From Halomonas salipaludis (GTDB taxonomy: Bacteria; Pseudomonadota; Gammaproteobacteria; Pseudomonadales; Halomonadaceae): a DNA stretch of 64,000 nucleotides. Location of the stretch: positions 1-64,000 of the forward strand of contig NZ_NSKB01000010.1 in NCBI RefSeq assembly GCF_002286975.1, in the 5' to 3' direction. Numbering within the stretch: the first letter of the stretch is position 1; the number at the start of each line of letters is the position of its first letter. Positions 8,843 through 17,654 of the stretch are shown piece by piece. Under the pieces are notes generated by a model, which saw nothing but the letters and a program-made list of their open reading frames with translations, had not been told where the DNA came from and did not search any database. The translations under genes and the position numbers were made by a program.

Positions 8843-10543
8843 TCAGGCGCTGGTGCGGCGAATCGGCGCGTCGCCGTCGCTGCGCCGACGCGGTGCGCGC
8901 TCCGGCGCGCCGCTGTCTTCGCTGATCTCCAGCGGACGACCGGCGACACGGGCGCGAGCCATCTTGGCCAGGATGCTGGACGGCAGCGAGCTTGGCAGCT
9001 CGACCACCGAGAAGGCGTTGCGGATATCGATGCGGCCGATACGGGCGCCCTCGATGCCGCCTTCGTTGGCCAGCGCGCCGACCAGTTGGCCGGGCTTGAC
9101 GCCATCCTTGTGACCGACTGACACGCGATAGCGGGTCATGCCTTCACGCGGGGCGCTGTCGCGACGCTTGGGCTTGCCGTCACGCGGGGCGCGATCGCTG
9201 GCACGCTCGGCGCGCGGCGCCTGCACACGGCCGATCGGTGCTTCGTCAGCGCGCGCCATGGCGGCGAACACGCAGGCCAGCTCGATCGGATCGTTACCTT
9301 CGGCCACCAGGCGCTCGATCAGCGCTTTCTGCTCGTCGGCACCCGCAGTGATCATGCCCTGCACGCGCTTGGAGAACACCTCGTCGCGGTGAGCGCGGAT
9401 CGTCGCTTCGTCGGGCAGCGGCATCTCGGCCATGTGCTGGCCGGTGGCCTGCTCCATCCAGCGCACCTTGCGGGTCTCGCGGAAGCCGACGAAGGTGATG
9501 GCGATGCCGGTCCGGCCGGCACGACCGGTACGCCCGATACGGTGGGTGTAGGCCTCGCTGTCCTGCGGCAGGTCGTAGTTGATGACGTGGGTGATGCGCG
9601 GCACGTCGAGGCCGCGGGCGGCCACATCGGTGGCGATCAGCACGTCGACCTTGCCGCGCTTGAGGCGCGTGATAGTGCGCTCGCGCAGGCTCTGGTCGAG
9701 ATCCCCCGACAGGCCGGCGGCGTTGACGCCGCGTGCGGTGAGCTGCTCGACCAGCGTGGTGCAGGCGGCACGGGTACGCACGAAGACGATGGCACCGTCG
9801 ACCGGCTCGACCTCGAGAATGCGCGCCAGTGCTTCCAGCTTGGCGCCGCCGTCGACGCGCACCATGCGCTGGTCGATGCTGGCCGCCGTACCGGCGCTGG
9901 CCTCGATGGCGACCTTGACCGGGTCGACCAGGTAGCGATTGACGATGCGCTCGATCTCGGCCGGCAGCGTGGCCGAGAAGAATACCCGCTGGGCATCCTT
10001 GGGCGTGTCGGCGACGACGCGCTTGACGTCATCGATGAAGCCCATGCGCAGCATTTCGTCGGCTTCGTCGAGCACCAGAGCGGAGAGGCCGTCGAGCTTG
10101 AGGCTACCGCGATCCAGGTGGTCGATGATGCGGCCGGGAGTGCCGACCACGACTTGAGCACCGCGCTTGAGGGCGCCGAGCTGCTCGCGATATTCCTGGC
10201 CGCCGCACAGGGTGGCGACTTCCAGGCCCTTGAGGTTCTGGCCGTATTTGCTGAACGACACAGCGACCTGCTGGGCCAGCTCACGGGTCGGTGCCATCAC
10301 CAGCACCTGGGGCTCGCGGCGGTCGAGGTCGATACGCGACAGGATCGGCAGCGCGAAGGCTGCGGTCTTGCCGGTACCGGTCTGGGCCTGGCCCAGCATG
10401 TCACGGCCTTCCAGCAGCGCAGGGATGGTCTGCAGCTGGATCGGCGAAGGAGTCTCGTAGCCCAGTGTTTCCACAGCGGAGAGAACGGCAGGCAACAGAG
10501 CAAGATCGCCGAAGCTCGGCGAAGCGACAGAAGTCGAGGTCAT
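8843..10543 (-). CDS. deaD: DEAD-box ATP-dependent RNA helicase DeaD/CsdA
   Basis: Cytoplasmic RNA helicase of 566 residues involved in ribosome assembly and cold-temperature RNA unfolding. Visible motifs in order: Q-motif (GYETPSPIQ), motif I AQTGTGKT, PTRELAQQ, GTPGR, DEAD, SAT, ATDVAARGLDVP and HRIGRTGRAGR. A basic linker rich in Arg/Pro (about 435-470) is followed by a DbpA-like RNA-binding domain (YRVSVGHKDGVKPGQLVGAL). A second charged tail ends in RRTSA. The ATG at 10543 has AGGTG upstream; the TTG just before it is less likely. It stands alone, unrelated to the sugar clusters around it. The 600-bp gap upstream could carry a long cold-shock-type leader, which is inference. Confidence 0.93.
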   Translation of the reverse strand: MTSTSVASPSFGDLALLPAVLSAVETLGYETPSPIQLQTIPALLEGRDMLGQAQTGTGKTAAFALPILSRIDLDRREPQVLVMAPTRELAQQVAVSFSKYGQNLKGLEVATLCGGQEYREQLGALKRGAQVVVGTPGRIIDHLDRGSLKLDGLSALVLDEADEMLRMGFIDDVKRVVADTPKDAQRVFFSATLPAEIERIVNRYLVDPVKVAIEASAGTAASIDQRMVRVDGGAKLEALARILEVEPVDGAIVFVRTRAACTTLVEQLTARGVNAAGLSGDLDQSLRERTITRLKRGKVDVLIATDVAARGLDVPRITHVINYDLPQDSEAYTHRIGRTGRAGRTGIAITFVGFRETRKVRWMEQATGQHMAEMPLPDEATIRAHRDEVFSKRVQGMITAGADEQKALIERLVAEGNDPIELACVFAAMARADEAPIGRVQAPRAERASDRAPRDGKPKRRDSAPREGMTRYRVSVGHKDGVKPGQLVGALANEGGIEGARIGRIDIRNAFSVVELPSSLPSSILAKMARARVAGRPLEISEDSGAPERAPRRRSDGDAPIRRTSA

Positions 10544-11108
10544 CAATCACACCTTGGTAGGCCGGTCATTACCGGCAACAGAGTTTGGTGGTGTCCCTGA
10601 TCCCATCAATACGCCAAACCGTCACGGACGGACTGGCCTGCCCCTTGGGGCAACACGGGCGGAGTCTGGGACACCGGTCGCACCTGGCATCCGGTTCGCG
10701 TACGAAGATTCGGCTGGGCCGAACCGGCTCGGGCCATGGCGGGCAGCTGCTCACCTAGACCCTCGGCGAACCGCTGTGGCGACCGTTTGCGCCGCGCGGA
10801 AGACAATCCGCGTTCCTGGGCGCTCCATCTACATAGTCGGACGCATCTGGCGTCCTGCAAAGCGTCGTGCAGCATCATCCAATCAAGCAGCGATGAGCGA
10901 CGAACCGTTACGATGGTGGGGTCAACACATGCGAGGAGCGCGCATGCTAACATCGCCATCCGACCCTGGCCAGTCTTTTCGCGGCCGCCACTCTTGCCCT
11001 CATCGCCTGACCTCGTCACCTCGCCGTTCATAGAGGTTTCATCCAACTGCCCTCGATCCGCCATCGAATCAACACGCGTCGGTCATATCTCGCCGCTAGA
11101 GTCGCCCC
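10544..11108. other. 565-bp stretch without a convincing gene
   Basis: Between deaD and the next gene I see only low-quality open frames on both strands, with no family motifs and no ribosome sites at sensible places. It lies upstream of both flanking genes, so it can hold the deaD promoter and leader and the lacI-type promoter. I could not pick a confident -35/-10 pair. Confidence 0.5.
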
Positions 11109-11124
11109 ATGAGATCGATCTCAT
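11109..11124. promoter_or_regulatory. 16-bp perfect palindrome, likely LacI-family operator
   Basis: ATGAGATCGATCTCAT is fully self-complementary with a central CG, the hallmark of LacI-family operators. It lies 26 bp before the start of the LacI-type gene, so autoregulation of the regulator and its downstream operon is likely. Confidence 0.6.
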
Positions 11125-11150
11125 CGATCACGCGTTCATGAGGCAGCGAC

Positions 11151-12194
11151 ATGGCAGATCTACTCAGCGTGGCGAAGTTGGCCGGCGTTTCCCGCGCCAC
11201 GGCGTCGCGCACCTTCGCCACTCCCGAGCGGGTAAGTCCCGCGACCCGCCGCAAGGTAGAGGACGCGGCCACCCAGCTCGCCTTTCGGCCCAACAAGGTG
11301 GCGCGCCAGCTACGCGCCCGAGCCACCAAGATGATCGGCGTGATGGTACCCAGCCTTAACAATCCGGTCTTCGCCGAGCAGCTACACGCCATGGAAGTGG
11401 CGGCCCGTGAAGCCGGCTATTCACTGATCGTCACCACCAGCGGATACGACCCCAGCCGCGAGCAGGCGATCGTCGAGGAGATGCTCAGCCAGCGCGTCGA
11501 CGGCCTGGCGCTCACCGTCGCCGTGGCCCGCGACAGTGCGGTGCTGACCACGCTGCAGCGCGAGACTACACCCTGCCTGCTGGTCTACAACCCGCCCCAC
11601 CCCGGCGGCCTTCCCGCCATCGGCGTCGACAACCGTGCCGCCATGGCCGAGGCCACCCGCCACCTCATCGCACTGGGCCACCGCCATATCGGTATGGTCG
11701 CCGGCCCGCTGCTGCAGTCGGACCGCGCGCGCCTGCGCTATGCCGGCTACCGCCAGGCCATGCGCGAGCATGGGCTCGCGCCGCAGCCATTGATCGAGAT
11801 GCCGCGCCACACCCAGGCCGAACTGGCCTGCCTGGCGCCGGCCCTGGCGGGTCCCAACCGCCTCACCGCCGTGCTCTGCACCAACGACCTGCTGGCCATC
11901 AGCCTGATCGGCGAACTGCAGCGGGCCACGTTCTCGGTACCAGACGACCTCTCGGTGATGGGCTTCGATGGCATCGACCTGGGGCGGCGCCTCTACCCCT
12001 CGCTGTGCAGCATGGAGCAGCCGCGTATCGAGATCGGCCGCGCGGCGATTGCCAGCCTGCTGGCCATGATCCAGGGGCAGTCGCCCCCTCTCCCCTTCCT
12101 CCCTCACGCACTGCGAGAGGGAGAAAGCGTCGGAGCGCCTCCGACGTCCCGGCAAGCCCCCACCCTTCGCTCACCTCAGAGGAATACACCATGA
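11151..12194 (+). CDS. LacI-family transcriptional regulator
   Basis: DNA-binding repressor of 347 residues with an N-terminal LacI helix-turn-helix (LLSVAKLAGVSRATASRTFATPERVS). The hinge helix region follows (AFRPNKVARQLRARATKMIGVMVPSL), then a sugar-binding-like core with VLCTNDLLAISLIGELQ and LSVMGFDGIDLGRRLYPSL. The normal family end is reached near GRAAIASLLAMIQG. The last 35 or so residues are a proline- and arginine-rich tail of unusual make-up that reads through a GC hairpin. The stop overlaps the ATG of the binding-protein gene (ATGA), suggesting co-transcription with the ABC importer and phosphodiesterase. The effector is unknown. Confidence 0.85.
   Translation: MADLLSVAKLAGVSRATASRTFATPERVSPATRRKVEDAATQLAFRPNKVARQLRARATKMIGVMVPSLNNPVFAEQLHAMEVAAREAGYSLIVTTSGYDPSREQAIVEEMLSQRVDGLALTVAVARDSAVLTTLQRETTPCLLVYNPPHPGGLPAIGVDNRAAMAEATRHLIALGHRHIGMVAGPLLQSDRARLRYAGYRQAMREHGLAPQPLIEMPRHTQAELACLAPALAGPNRLTAVLCTNDLLAISLIGELQRATFSVPDDLSVMGFDGIDLGRRLYPSLCSMEQPRIEIGRAAIASLLAMIQGQSPPLPFLPHALREGESVGAPPTSRQAPTLRSPQRNTP
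12128..12146 (+). other. GC hairpin inside the lacI-type 3' end
   Basis: CGTCGGAG-CGC-CTCCGACG forms an 8-bp perfect stem. It lies within the odd C-terminal tail of the LacI-type protein and 45 bp before the next start. It could be an intercistronic element that became coding, or simply tail sequence. Confidence 0.45.
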
Positions 12195-13198
12195 GCGCTT
12201 CGCGTCTTCGTCAAACCCTGCTGGCTAGCGCCCTGCTCGGCGCCAGCTCCCTGGCCAGCGGCGATACTGCCATCTGCTACAACTGTCCGCCGGAGTGGGC
12301 CGATTGGGGCACACAGCTGCGTCTGATCGAACAGCAGACCGGCATCCGCGTACCCCAGGACAACAAGAATTCCGGCCAGTCGCTGGCGCAGTTGGTGGCC
12401 GAGCAGAACAGCCCGGTAGCGGATGTCGTCTACTATGGCGTGACCTTCGGCATCCAGGCCATGGAGGCCGACGTCGTCGCGCCCTATCAGCCGGCCCACT
12501 GGGACGAGATCCCTGAGGGGCTCAAGGATCCCGACGGCCACTGGTTCGCCATTCACTCCGGCACCCTGGGCTTCATGGTCAATGTCGACGCCCTGGACGG
12601 CGCACCGGTGCCTAGCTCATGGGACGACCTGCTCAAGCCCGAGTACCGCGGTATGGTCGGCTACCTCGATCCCGCCAGCGCCTTCGTCGGCTATGTCGGT
12701 GCCGTAGCGGTGAACCTGGCCAAGGGCGGCGATCTCGATGACTTCTCACCCGCCATCGACTACTTCAACGCCCTGGCCGACAACGCCCCCATCGTTCCCA
12801 AGCAAACCAGCTACGCCCGGGTACTCTCCGGCGAGATTCCGATCCTGCTCGACTACGACTTCAACGCCTATCGTGCCCGACACGGCGATGGCGCCAACGT
12901 CGAGTTCGTCATTCCCGAGGAGGGCAGCGTGGTGGTGCCCTATGTGATGAGCCTGGTGAAGGATGGCCCACACGCCGACAACGGGCGCGAGGTGCTCGAC
13001 TTCGTGCTCTCGGATCAGGGCCAGGCAGTGTGGGCCGATGCCTACCTGCGTCCGGTACGCGACAGTGCCATCTCCGAGCAGGCGCGCGAGGTGTTCCTGC
13101 CCGACAGCGACTACGCACGCGCCCAAACCGTGGACTACGACGCCATGGCGGCGGCACAGCGCCAGTTCTCCGACCGCTACCTGTCAGAGGTGCGGTGA
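12191..13198 (+). CDS. ABC transporter periplasmic substrate-binding protein
   Basis: Binding protein of 335 residues with a Sec signal peptide (LRQTLLASALLGASSLASG, cleavage near ASG-DT). The mature part starts with TAICYNCPPEWADWG and carries the extracellular binding-protein type 1/6 fold of polyamine, iron and phosphonate importers (for example LAQLVAEQNSPVADVVYYG and PSSWDDLLKPEYRGMVGYLDP). Its ATG overlaps the regulator stop, and two permeases, an ATPase and a phosphodiesterase follow. The substrate is not determined by sequence alone. The phosphoesterase suggests a phosphodiester such as a glycerophosphodiester, which is inference. Confidence 0.85.
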   Translation: MSASRLRQTLLASALLGASSLASGDTAICYNCPPEWADWGTQLRLIEQQTGIRVPQDNKNSGQSLAQLVAEQNSPVADVVYYGVTFGIQAMEADVVAPYQPAHWDEIPEGLKDPDGHWFAIHSGTLGFMVNVDALDGAPVPSSWDDLLKPEYRGMVGYLDPASAFVGYVGAVAVNLAKGGDLDDFSPAIDYFNALADNAPIVPKQTSYARVLSGEIPILLDYDFNAYRARHGDGANVEFVIPEEGSVVVPYVMSLVKDGPHADNGREVLDFVLSDQGQAVWADAYLRPVRDSAISEQAREVFLPDSDYARAQTVDYDAMAAAQRQFSDRYLSEVR

Positions 13199-13200
13199 TC

Positions 13201-14097
13201 ATGTCGGTGGTATCACAGCAGCGGCCCCAAGCGGGGGCCGCTTCATCGCGCAAGCCGGCGCCAACCGCCGGCCTGAGGGGGCTGGGGCATCCGGCCATAT
13301 TGGCCTTGGTGCCGGCCTTGACGCTGTTCTGTGCCTTCTGGCTGCTGCCTTTCGCCCGGCTGGTACTGATGGGTGCCGAGGTCGACCGAGGCAGTGGCGT
13401 CAGCGCCTACCTGGCCATCCTCACCCACCGGCAATACCTGACCAGCCTCGCCGCCACGCTGGGCATCTCCCTGGTGGTATCGCTGGCGGCGGTGGGCATC
13501 GCGGGCCTGGCCGGCTTCTTTCTTGCCCGCCACCGCTTTGCCGGCAAGTCGCTGCTGGTCGCCAGCTTGACCTTCCCGTTGGCCTTCCCGGGAGTCGTGG
13601 TCGGTTTCCTGGTGATCATGCTCGGCGGGCGCCAGGGCGCCCTGGCGCAGTTGAGCCTGTGGCTGTTCGACGAGCGCTGGATGTTCGCCTACTCGCTGAT
13701 GGGGCTGTTCGTCGGCTACCTCTACTTTTCCATTCCCCGGGTGATCACCACCGTGATGGCGGCCTGCGACACCCTCGACCGCAGCCTGGAGGAGGCGGCG
13801 CGCTCGCTGGGGGCCAGCACCTGGCGGGTCGCGCGTGACGTGATCGTGCCGGGCATCGCGCCGGCGCTGCTCTCCACCGGGGCGATCTGCTTTGCCACCA
13901 GCATGGGGGCCTTCGGCACCGCCTTCACCCTGGGGACCCGCATGAGCATTCTGCCCCTCGATATCTATGGCGAATTCACCAACTACGCCAATTTCTCCAT
14001 GGCCGCCGCCCTCTCGGTGGTGCTCGGCGTGATCACCTGGATCGCCTTGAGCGTGGCCCGAAAACTGGCCGGTGGCGGCCTGGGAGCACCGGCATGA
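13201..14097 (+). CDS. ABC transporter permease (first of pair)
   Basis: Inner-membrane permease of 298 residues with a short Ala/Pro-rich cytoplasmic N terminus and six likely transmembrane segments beginning near residue 32 (ILALVPALTLFCAFWLLPF). The EAA loop reads LEEAARSLGASTWRVARDVIVPGIAPALLS, the contact site for the ATPase. It starts three bases after the binding-protein stop and its end overlaps the next permease by four bases. With that second permease it should form the heterodimeric channel. Confidence 0.87.
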   Translation: MSVVSQQRPQAGAASSRKPAPTAGLRGLGHPAILALVPALTLFCAFWLLPFARLVLMGAEVDRGSGVSAYLAILTHRQYLTSLAATLGISLVVSLAAVGIAGLAGFFLARHRFAGKSLLVASLTFPLAFPGVVVGFLVIMLGGRQGALAQLSLWLFDERWMFAYSLMGLFVGYLYFSIPRVITTVMAACDTLDRSLEEAARSLGASTWRVARDVIVPGIAPALLSTGAICFATSMGAFGTAFTLGTRMSILPLDIYGEFTNYANFSMAAALSVVLGVITWIALSVARKLAGGGLGAPA

Positions 14098-14882
14098 CGT
14101 CACGCCTACGCTTTCTGCTGCAGCTGGGCTTCACCCTGCTGGTATGCCTGTTCATGATCGTGCCGGTGGCGATGTCGGTGCTCGCCGGGCTCACCGAAAA
14201 CTACTTCGTCGGTCTCCGCAGCGGCTTGACGCTGCGCTGGGTCGACGAGGTCTGGTCACTCTATTCCGACACCATCTGGCTATCGATTCGGCTGGCGCTG
14301 GCCTGCCTTGTGGTCACCGTGCTGCTCGGCGTGCCGGCCGCCTACGGCCTGCTGCGTAGCCGCCGCCGCTGGGCCAATGCCATCGAGGAGACCCTGCTGC
14401 TGCCGGTAGCCGTGCCCGGCCTGGCCACGGCCCTGGCGCTGCTGCTGGCCTATGGCCACTACCGCGAATTTCGCGACAGTTGGCTATTCATCCTGGTCGG
14501 CCATGTGCTGTTCACCCTGCCGTTCATGATCCGTCCGGTCCTCGCCGTGATGCGCAGCGCGCGCCTGGCGCTGCTCGAAGAGGCCGCGGCAAGCCTCGGT
14601 GCCGGCTTCTGGCGACGCTTCCTGACGGTGGTGGTACCCAATTGCATGAGCGGCATTCTGGCCGGCGCCCTGATGGTGGTCACCCTGTCGATCGGCGAGT
14701 TCAACATCACCTGGATGCTGCACACGCCGCTGAACAAGACGCTACCGGTGGGGCTGGCCGACAGCTACGCCTCCATGCGCCTGGAGATCGGCTCGGCCTA
14801 CACCCTGATCTTCCTGGTCATGATCGTGCCGCTGCTGGTCGCCATCCAGTGGCTGGGGCGCCTCACCGGCCAGCGTCACTAA
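14094..14882 (+). CDS. ABC transporter permease (second of pair)
   Basis: Permease of 262 residues with six hydrophobic segments and an EAA loop (LLEEAAASLGAGFWRRFLTVVVPNCMSGI). It overlaps the preceding permease by ATGA, indicating translational coupling. The fold and the GEFNITWML stretch fit the binding-protein-dependent permeases of the spermidine/phosphonate type. It acts with the neighbouring permease and ATPase in the inner membrane. Confidence 0.87.
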   Translation: MTSRLRFLLQLGFTLLVCLFMIVPVAMSVLAGLTENYFVGLRSGLTLRWVDEVWSLYSDTIWLSIRLALACLVVTVLLGVPAAYGLLRSRRRWANAIEETLLLPVAVPGLATALALLLAYGHYREFRDSWLFILVGHVLFTLPFMIRPVLAVMRSARLALLEEAAASLGAGFWRRFLTVVVPNCMSGILAGALMVVTLSIGEFNITWMLHTPLNKTLPVGLADSYASMRLEIGSAYTLIFLVMIVPLLVAIQWLGRLTGQRH

Positions 14883-14909
14883 CCTTTGCCGATATCCTGC
14901 GAGACCGAT

Positions 14910-15992
14910 ATGAACTCATCCATCAGCATCGACCTGGAAGCGTGCGGTCGCACCTTTGCCGGTGGCCACACCGCCTTGCACCCCCTCGACCTGAATATCG
15001 CCGCCGGCGAGACTCTGGTGCTACTGGGGCCCTCCGGCTGCGGCAAGACCACCACCCTGCGCCTCATCAGCGGCCTGGAACGCCCCGACCCCAACGGCCG
15101 CGTGCGCTTCGACGGGCGCGACGTCACGCCGCTGCCCATCGAGAAGCGCAAGGTGGGCATGGTGTTCCAGAGCTATGCCCTATTCCCCAATATGAACGTC
15201 GCCGCCAACATCGCCTACGGGCTGCGGATCCAGCGCCTGCCGGCAGCCGAGATCCAGCAGCGGGTGGACGAGGTGATGGCCATGACCGACCTCGGCGGCT
15301 TCGGTGAGCGCCGCATCGATGAGCTTTCCGGTGGCCAGAAGCAGCGCGTGGCGCTGGCCCGCGCCATCGCCGTGCGACCCCGGGTACTACTGTTCGACGA
15401 ACCGCTAGCCGCCCTCGACGCCAAGCTGCGCGATCGGCTACGCATCGAGATCGCCAGGTTGCTCAAAGAGCTGGGAATCACTGCCGTCTATGTGACCCAC
15501 GACCAGTCGGAGGCGATGGCGCTCGGCGATCGTATCGCCGTCATGCACCAGGGGCGTATCGTCCAGCTCGGTACACCGCAAGAGATCTACCATCGCCCCG
15601 CCAGCACCTTCGTCGCCGACTTCATTGGCGCCGTCAACCGCCTGCCGGTACTCGCCGCCGGCGCCGCGGGCCGGCTGGCAGTCCACGGCGGCGAGTTGGT
15701 CAGCCCGCACCTGCGCGGCAAGCGCACCCTCTACTGCCGCCCCGAAGACATCCAGATCGTGGCGCTGGACGCCGCGGCCATTCGCGGCCGTGTCATGGAG
15801 AGCGTCTTCCTCGGTCAATCCCAGCGCCTGCTGGTGGATACCGGCAGCGACGCCCCACTGCAGGTGGATGCCGGCTCGCGCCACCAATGGCGAGCCGGCG
15901 AGGCCATCGGCCTGGCGATCCCTCCCGAGGTGCTGTTTCATCCCGAGCAGCACCCCGACGCCGCCCGGGCCGAGGAGGTGCCACATGATTGA
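14910..15992 (+). CDS. ABC transporter ATP-binding protein (PotA/UgpC-like)
   Basis: Cytoplasmic ATPase of 360 residues. Walker A GPSGCGKTT (about residue 39), Q-loop MVFQSYALFPNM, signature LSGGQKQRVALARA, Walker B LLFDEPLAALDA and the H-loop VYVTHDQSEAMALGDR are all intact. A C-terminal TOBE-like regulatory domain covers about the last 110 residues (YCRPEDIQIV). I chose the ATG at 14910, where family similarity starts; a TTG at 14886 would add eight residues. Its 3' end overlaps the phosphodiesterase start by eight bases, tying transport to hydrolysis. Confidence 0.87.
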   Translation: MNSSISIDLEACGRTFAGGHTALHPLDLNIAAGETLVLLGPSGCGKTTTLRLISGLERPDPNGRVRFDGRDVTPLPIEKRKVGMVFQSYALFPNMNVAANIAYGLRIQRLPAAEIQQRVDEVMAMTDLGGFGERRIDELSGGQKQRVALARAIAVRPRVLLFDEPLAALDAKLRDRLRIEIARLLKELGITAVYVTHDQSEAMALGDRIAVMHQGRIVQLGTPQEIYHRPASTFVADFIGAVNRLPVLAAGAAGRLAVHGGELVSPHLRGKRTLYCRPEDIQIVALDAAAIRGRVMESVFLGQSQRLLVDTGSDAPLQVDAGSRHQWRAGEAIGLAIPPEVLFHPEQHPDAARAEEVPHD

Positions 15993-16815
15993 GCCGTGCC
16001 TGATCGCCCAGATCAGCGACCCTCACATCAAGGCCGAGGGACGCCTCTCCTATCGCCAGGTCGATACCGCCAGGGCGTTGCGCCAGGCCATCGACAAGCT
16101 CGAACGGCTGATACCACGCCCGCAGCTGCTGCTGATCAGCGGCGACCTGGTGGATTTCGGCAGACCCGACGAGTACGCCACGCTGCGCGAGATACTCGCT
16201 GATTCGAGCCTGCCGATCTACCTAATTCCGGGCAACCACGACCACCGGGAGAACCTGCGCGCCGCCTTCCCGACACTCACACACCTGTTTCAGCATCCGC
16301 GCTTCGTGCAGTGGGCGGTGGACGACTACCCGGTTCGGCTGATCGGCCTCGACTCCAGCGTGCCTGGGGCGTCCCACGGTCTGCTGTGCCCGGCGCGCCT
16401 GCAGTGGCTCGATGAGACCCTGCACCAGCAACCGACCCGCCCGACCCTGGTCATGCTGCACCATCACCCCTTCGCCAGCGGCATCGCGCATATGGATCGC
16501 CAGCCGCTGCGCCATGCCAGCGCCCTGGCCGAGGTCATTGTCCAGCATCCCCAGGTCGAGCGGGTGCTGTGCGGCCATCTGCACCGCAGCCTCCAGGCAC
16601 GCTTCGCCAACACCCTGGCAATGAGCTGCCCAGGCGTGTCGCACCAGGTCAGCCTGAGGTTAGACGGCGCAGGCACGCCGAGCTTTCATCTCGAGCCGCC
16701 GGGCTATCTGCTGCACCACTGGACGCCCGCTGCTGGCCTGGTGACCCACCAGGGATTCATCGACGACTACCCGGGCCCGTTCCCCTTCTATGACGACAAC
16801 GGCTTGATCGATTGA
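15985..16815 (+). CDS. Metallophosphodiesterase (GpdQ/CpdA class)
   Basis: A calcineurin-like phosphoesterase of 276 residues with all binuclear-metal motifs: ISDPHI (Asp, His), GDLVDFG, GNHDHRE, LHHHPF and GHLHRS. The class includes the glycerophosphodiesterase GpdQ and the cAMP phosphodiesterase CpdA. There is no signal peptide, so it should act on substrate already imported. It is the last gene of an ABC importer operon and overlaps the ATPase gene. The simplest model is that the imported compound is a phosphodiester cleaved here for phosphate or its alcohol. The exact substrate is not visible. Confidence 0.83.
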   Translation: MIEPCLIAQISDPHIKAEGRLSYRQVDTARALRQAIDKLERLIPRPQLLLISGDLVDFGRPDEYATLREILADSSLPIYLIPGNHDHRENLRAAFPTLTHLFQHPRFVQWAVDDYPVRLIGLDSSVPGASHGLLCPARLQWLDETLHQQPTRPTLVMLHHHPFASGIAHMDRQPLRHASALAEVIVQHPQVERVLCGHLHRSLQARFANTLAMSCPGVSHQVSLRLDGAGTPSFHLEPPGYLLHHWTPAAGLVTHQGFIDDYPGPFPFYDDNGLID

Positions 16816-16872
16816 AGGGGCGGGCACGACCGCATGCTATGATCCCTCGCCGACACCGTTCAGGAGCCCTGC

Positions 16873-17322
16873 ATGCCTAGCCTGTGGATCGATGCCGACG
16901 CCTGCCCCAAGGTCGCCCGCGAGATCATCGTGCGTGCCGCCGAGCGCACCGCCACCCCCACCTGGTTCGTGGCCAACCACCAGATCCCGCTACCGCCGTC
17001 GCGCTGGGTCAAGTCGCTGGCGGTGGCCAGCGGCTTCGACGCCGCCGACAACGAGATCGTCGCCCGGCTCGAGGCCGGCGACCTGCTGATCAGCTCGGAT
17101 CTGCCGCTGGCCATGGAGGCCATCGACAAGGGTGCGGCGGTGATGACCAGCCGCGGCGAGATGCTCGACAAGAGCAATATAAAAGCGCGAGTCCAGATGC
17201 GGGATTTTATGGAAACCCTGCGCGCCAGCGGCGAGCACACCGGCGGGCCCAAGGGCTACTCCGACGTTGACCGCCGCGAGTTCGCCAATGCGCTGGATCG
17301 CTGGCTGGCGAAGAACGCCTGA
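16873..17322 (+). CDS. YaiI/YqxD (DUF188) family protein
   Basis: Conserved protein of 149 residues with a PIN-like nuclease fold. Diagnostic stretches are [16 protein letters not shown] at the N terminus, [18 protein letters not shown], and [12 protein letters not shown]. The C-terminal helix [27 protein letters not shown] is also standard. A ribosome site (CAGGAG) precedes the ATG. Its biochemical role is not established. The last 114 bp are repeated twice more downstream; the gene itself is intact and of normal length. Confidence 0.87.
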   Translation: MPSLWIDADACPKVAREIIVRAAERTATPTWFVANHQIPLPPSRWVKSLAVASGFDAADNEIVARLEAGDLLISSDLPLAMEAIDKGAAVMTSRGEMLDKSNIKARVQMRDFMETLRASGEHTGGPKGYSDVDRREFANALDRWLAKNA

Positions 17323-17650
17323 ACTTATAAAGCATCTGGCCCGGGTCCAGATGCGCCTGATACAAGATCTACATGGAAACCCTGCGCGCCAGCGGCGAGC
17401 ACACCGGCGGGCCCAAGGGCTACTCCGACGTTGACCGCTGCGAGTTCGCCAATGCGCTGGATCGCTGGCTGGCGAAGAACGCCTGAACTTATAAAGCATC
17501 TGGCCCGGGTCCAGATGCGCCTGATACAAGATCTACATGGAAACCCTGCGCGCCAGCGGCGAACACACCAGTGGCCCCAAGGGCTACTCGGACATCGACC
17601 GCCGCGAGTTCGCCAATGCGCTGGATCGCTGGCTGGCGAAGAACGCCTAA
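17209..17650 (+). repeat. Tandem 164-bp repeats of the yaiI 3' end
   Basis: The last 114 bp of the YaiI gene (17209-17322) recur at 17373-17486 and 17537-17650, each at an exact 164-bp offset, separated by two identical 50-bp spacers (17323-17372 and 17487-17536). Copy 2 differs from the gene by a single base that I can see (CGC to TGC). Copy 3 carries several changes, mostly silent, and ends in TAA instead of TGA. Each spacer contains a hairpin, GCATCTGG with CCAGATGC (17332-17354 and 17496-17518). The right arm of that hairpin matches the gene's own sequence at 17192-17200. The extra copies lack a full reading frame. Confidence 0.9.
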
Positions 17651-17654
17651 GGTG

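Noticed and set aside
9389-10600. 403-codon open frame antisense to deaD
   Set aside because: Lies entirely over the helicase gene with intact motifs; no family features of its own.
10606-11064. 152-codon open frame on the minus strand upstream of deaD
   Set aside because: No recognisable family, no ribosome site at its start, irregular composition, and it overlaps the likely promoter and leader of deaD.
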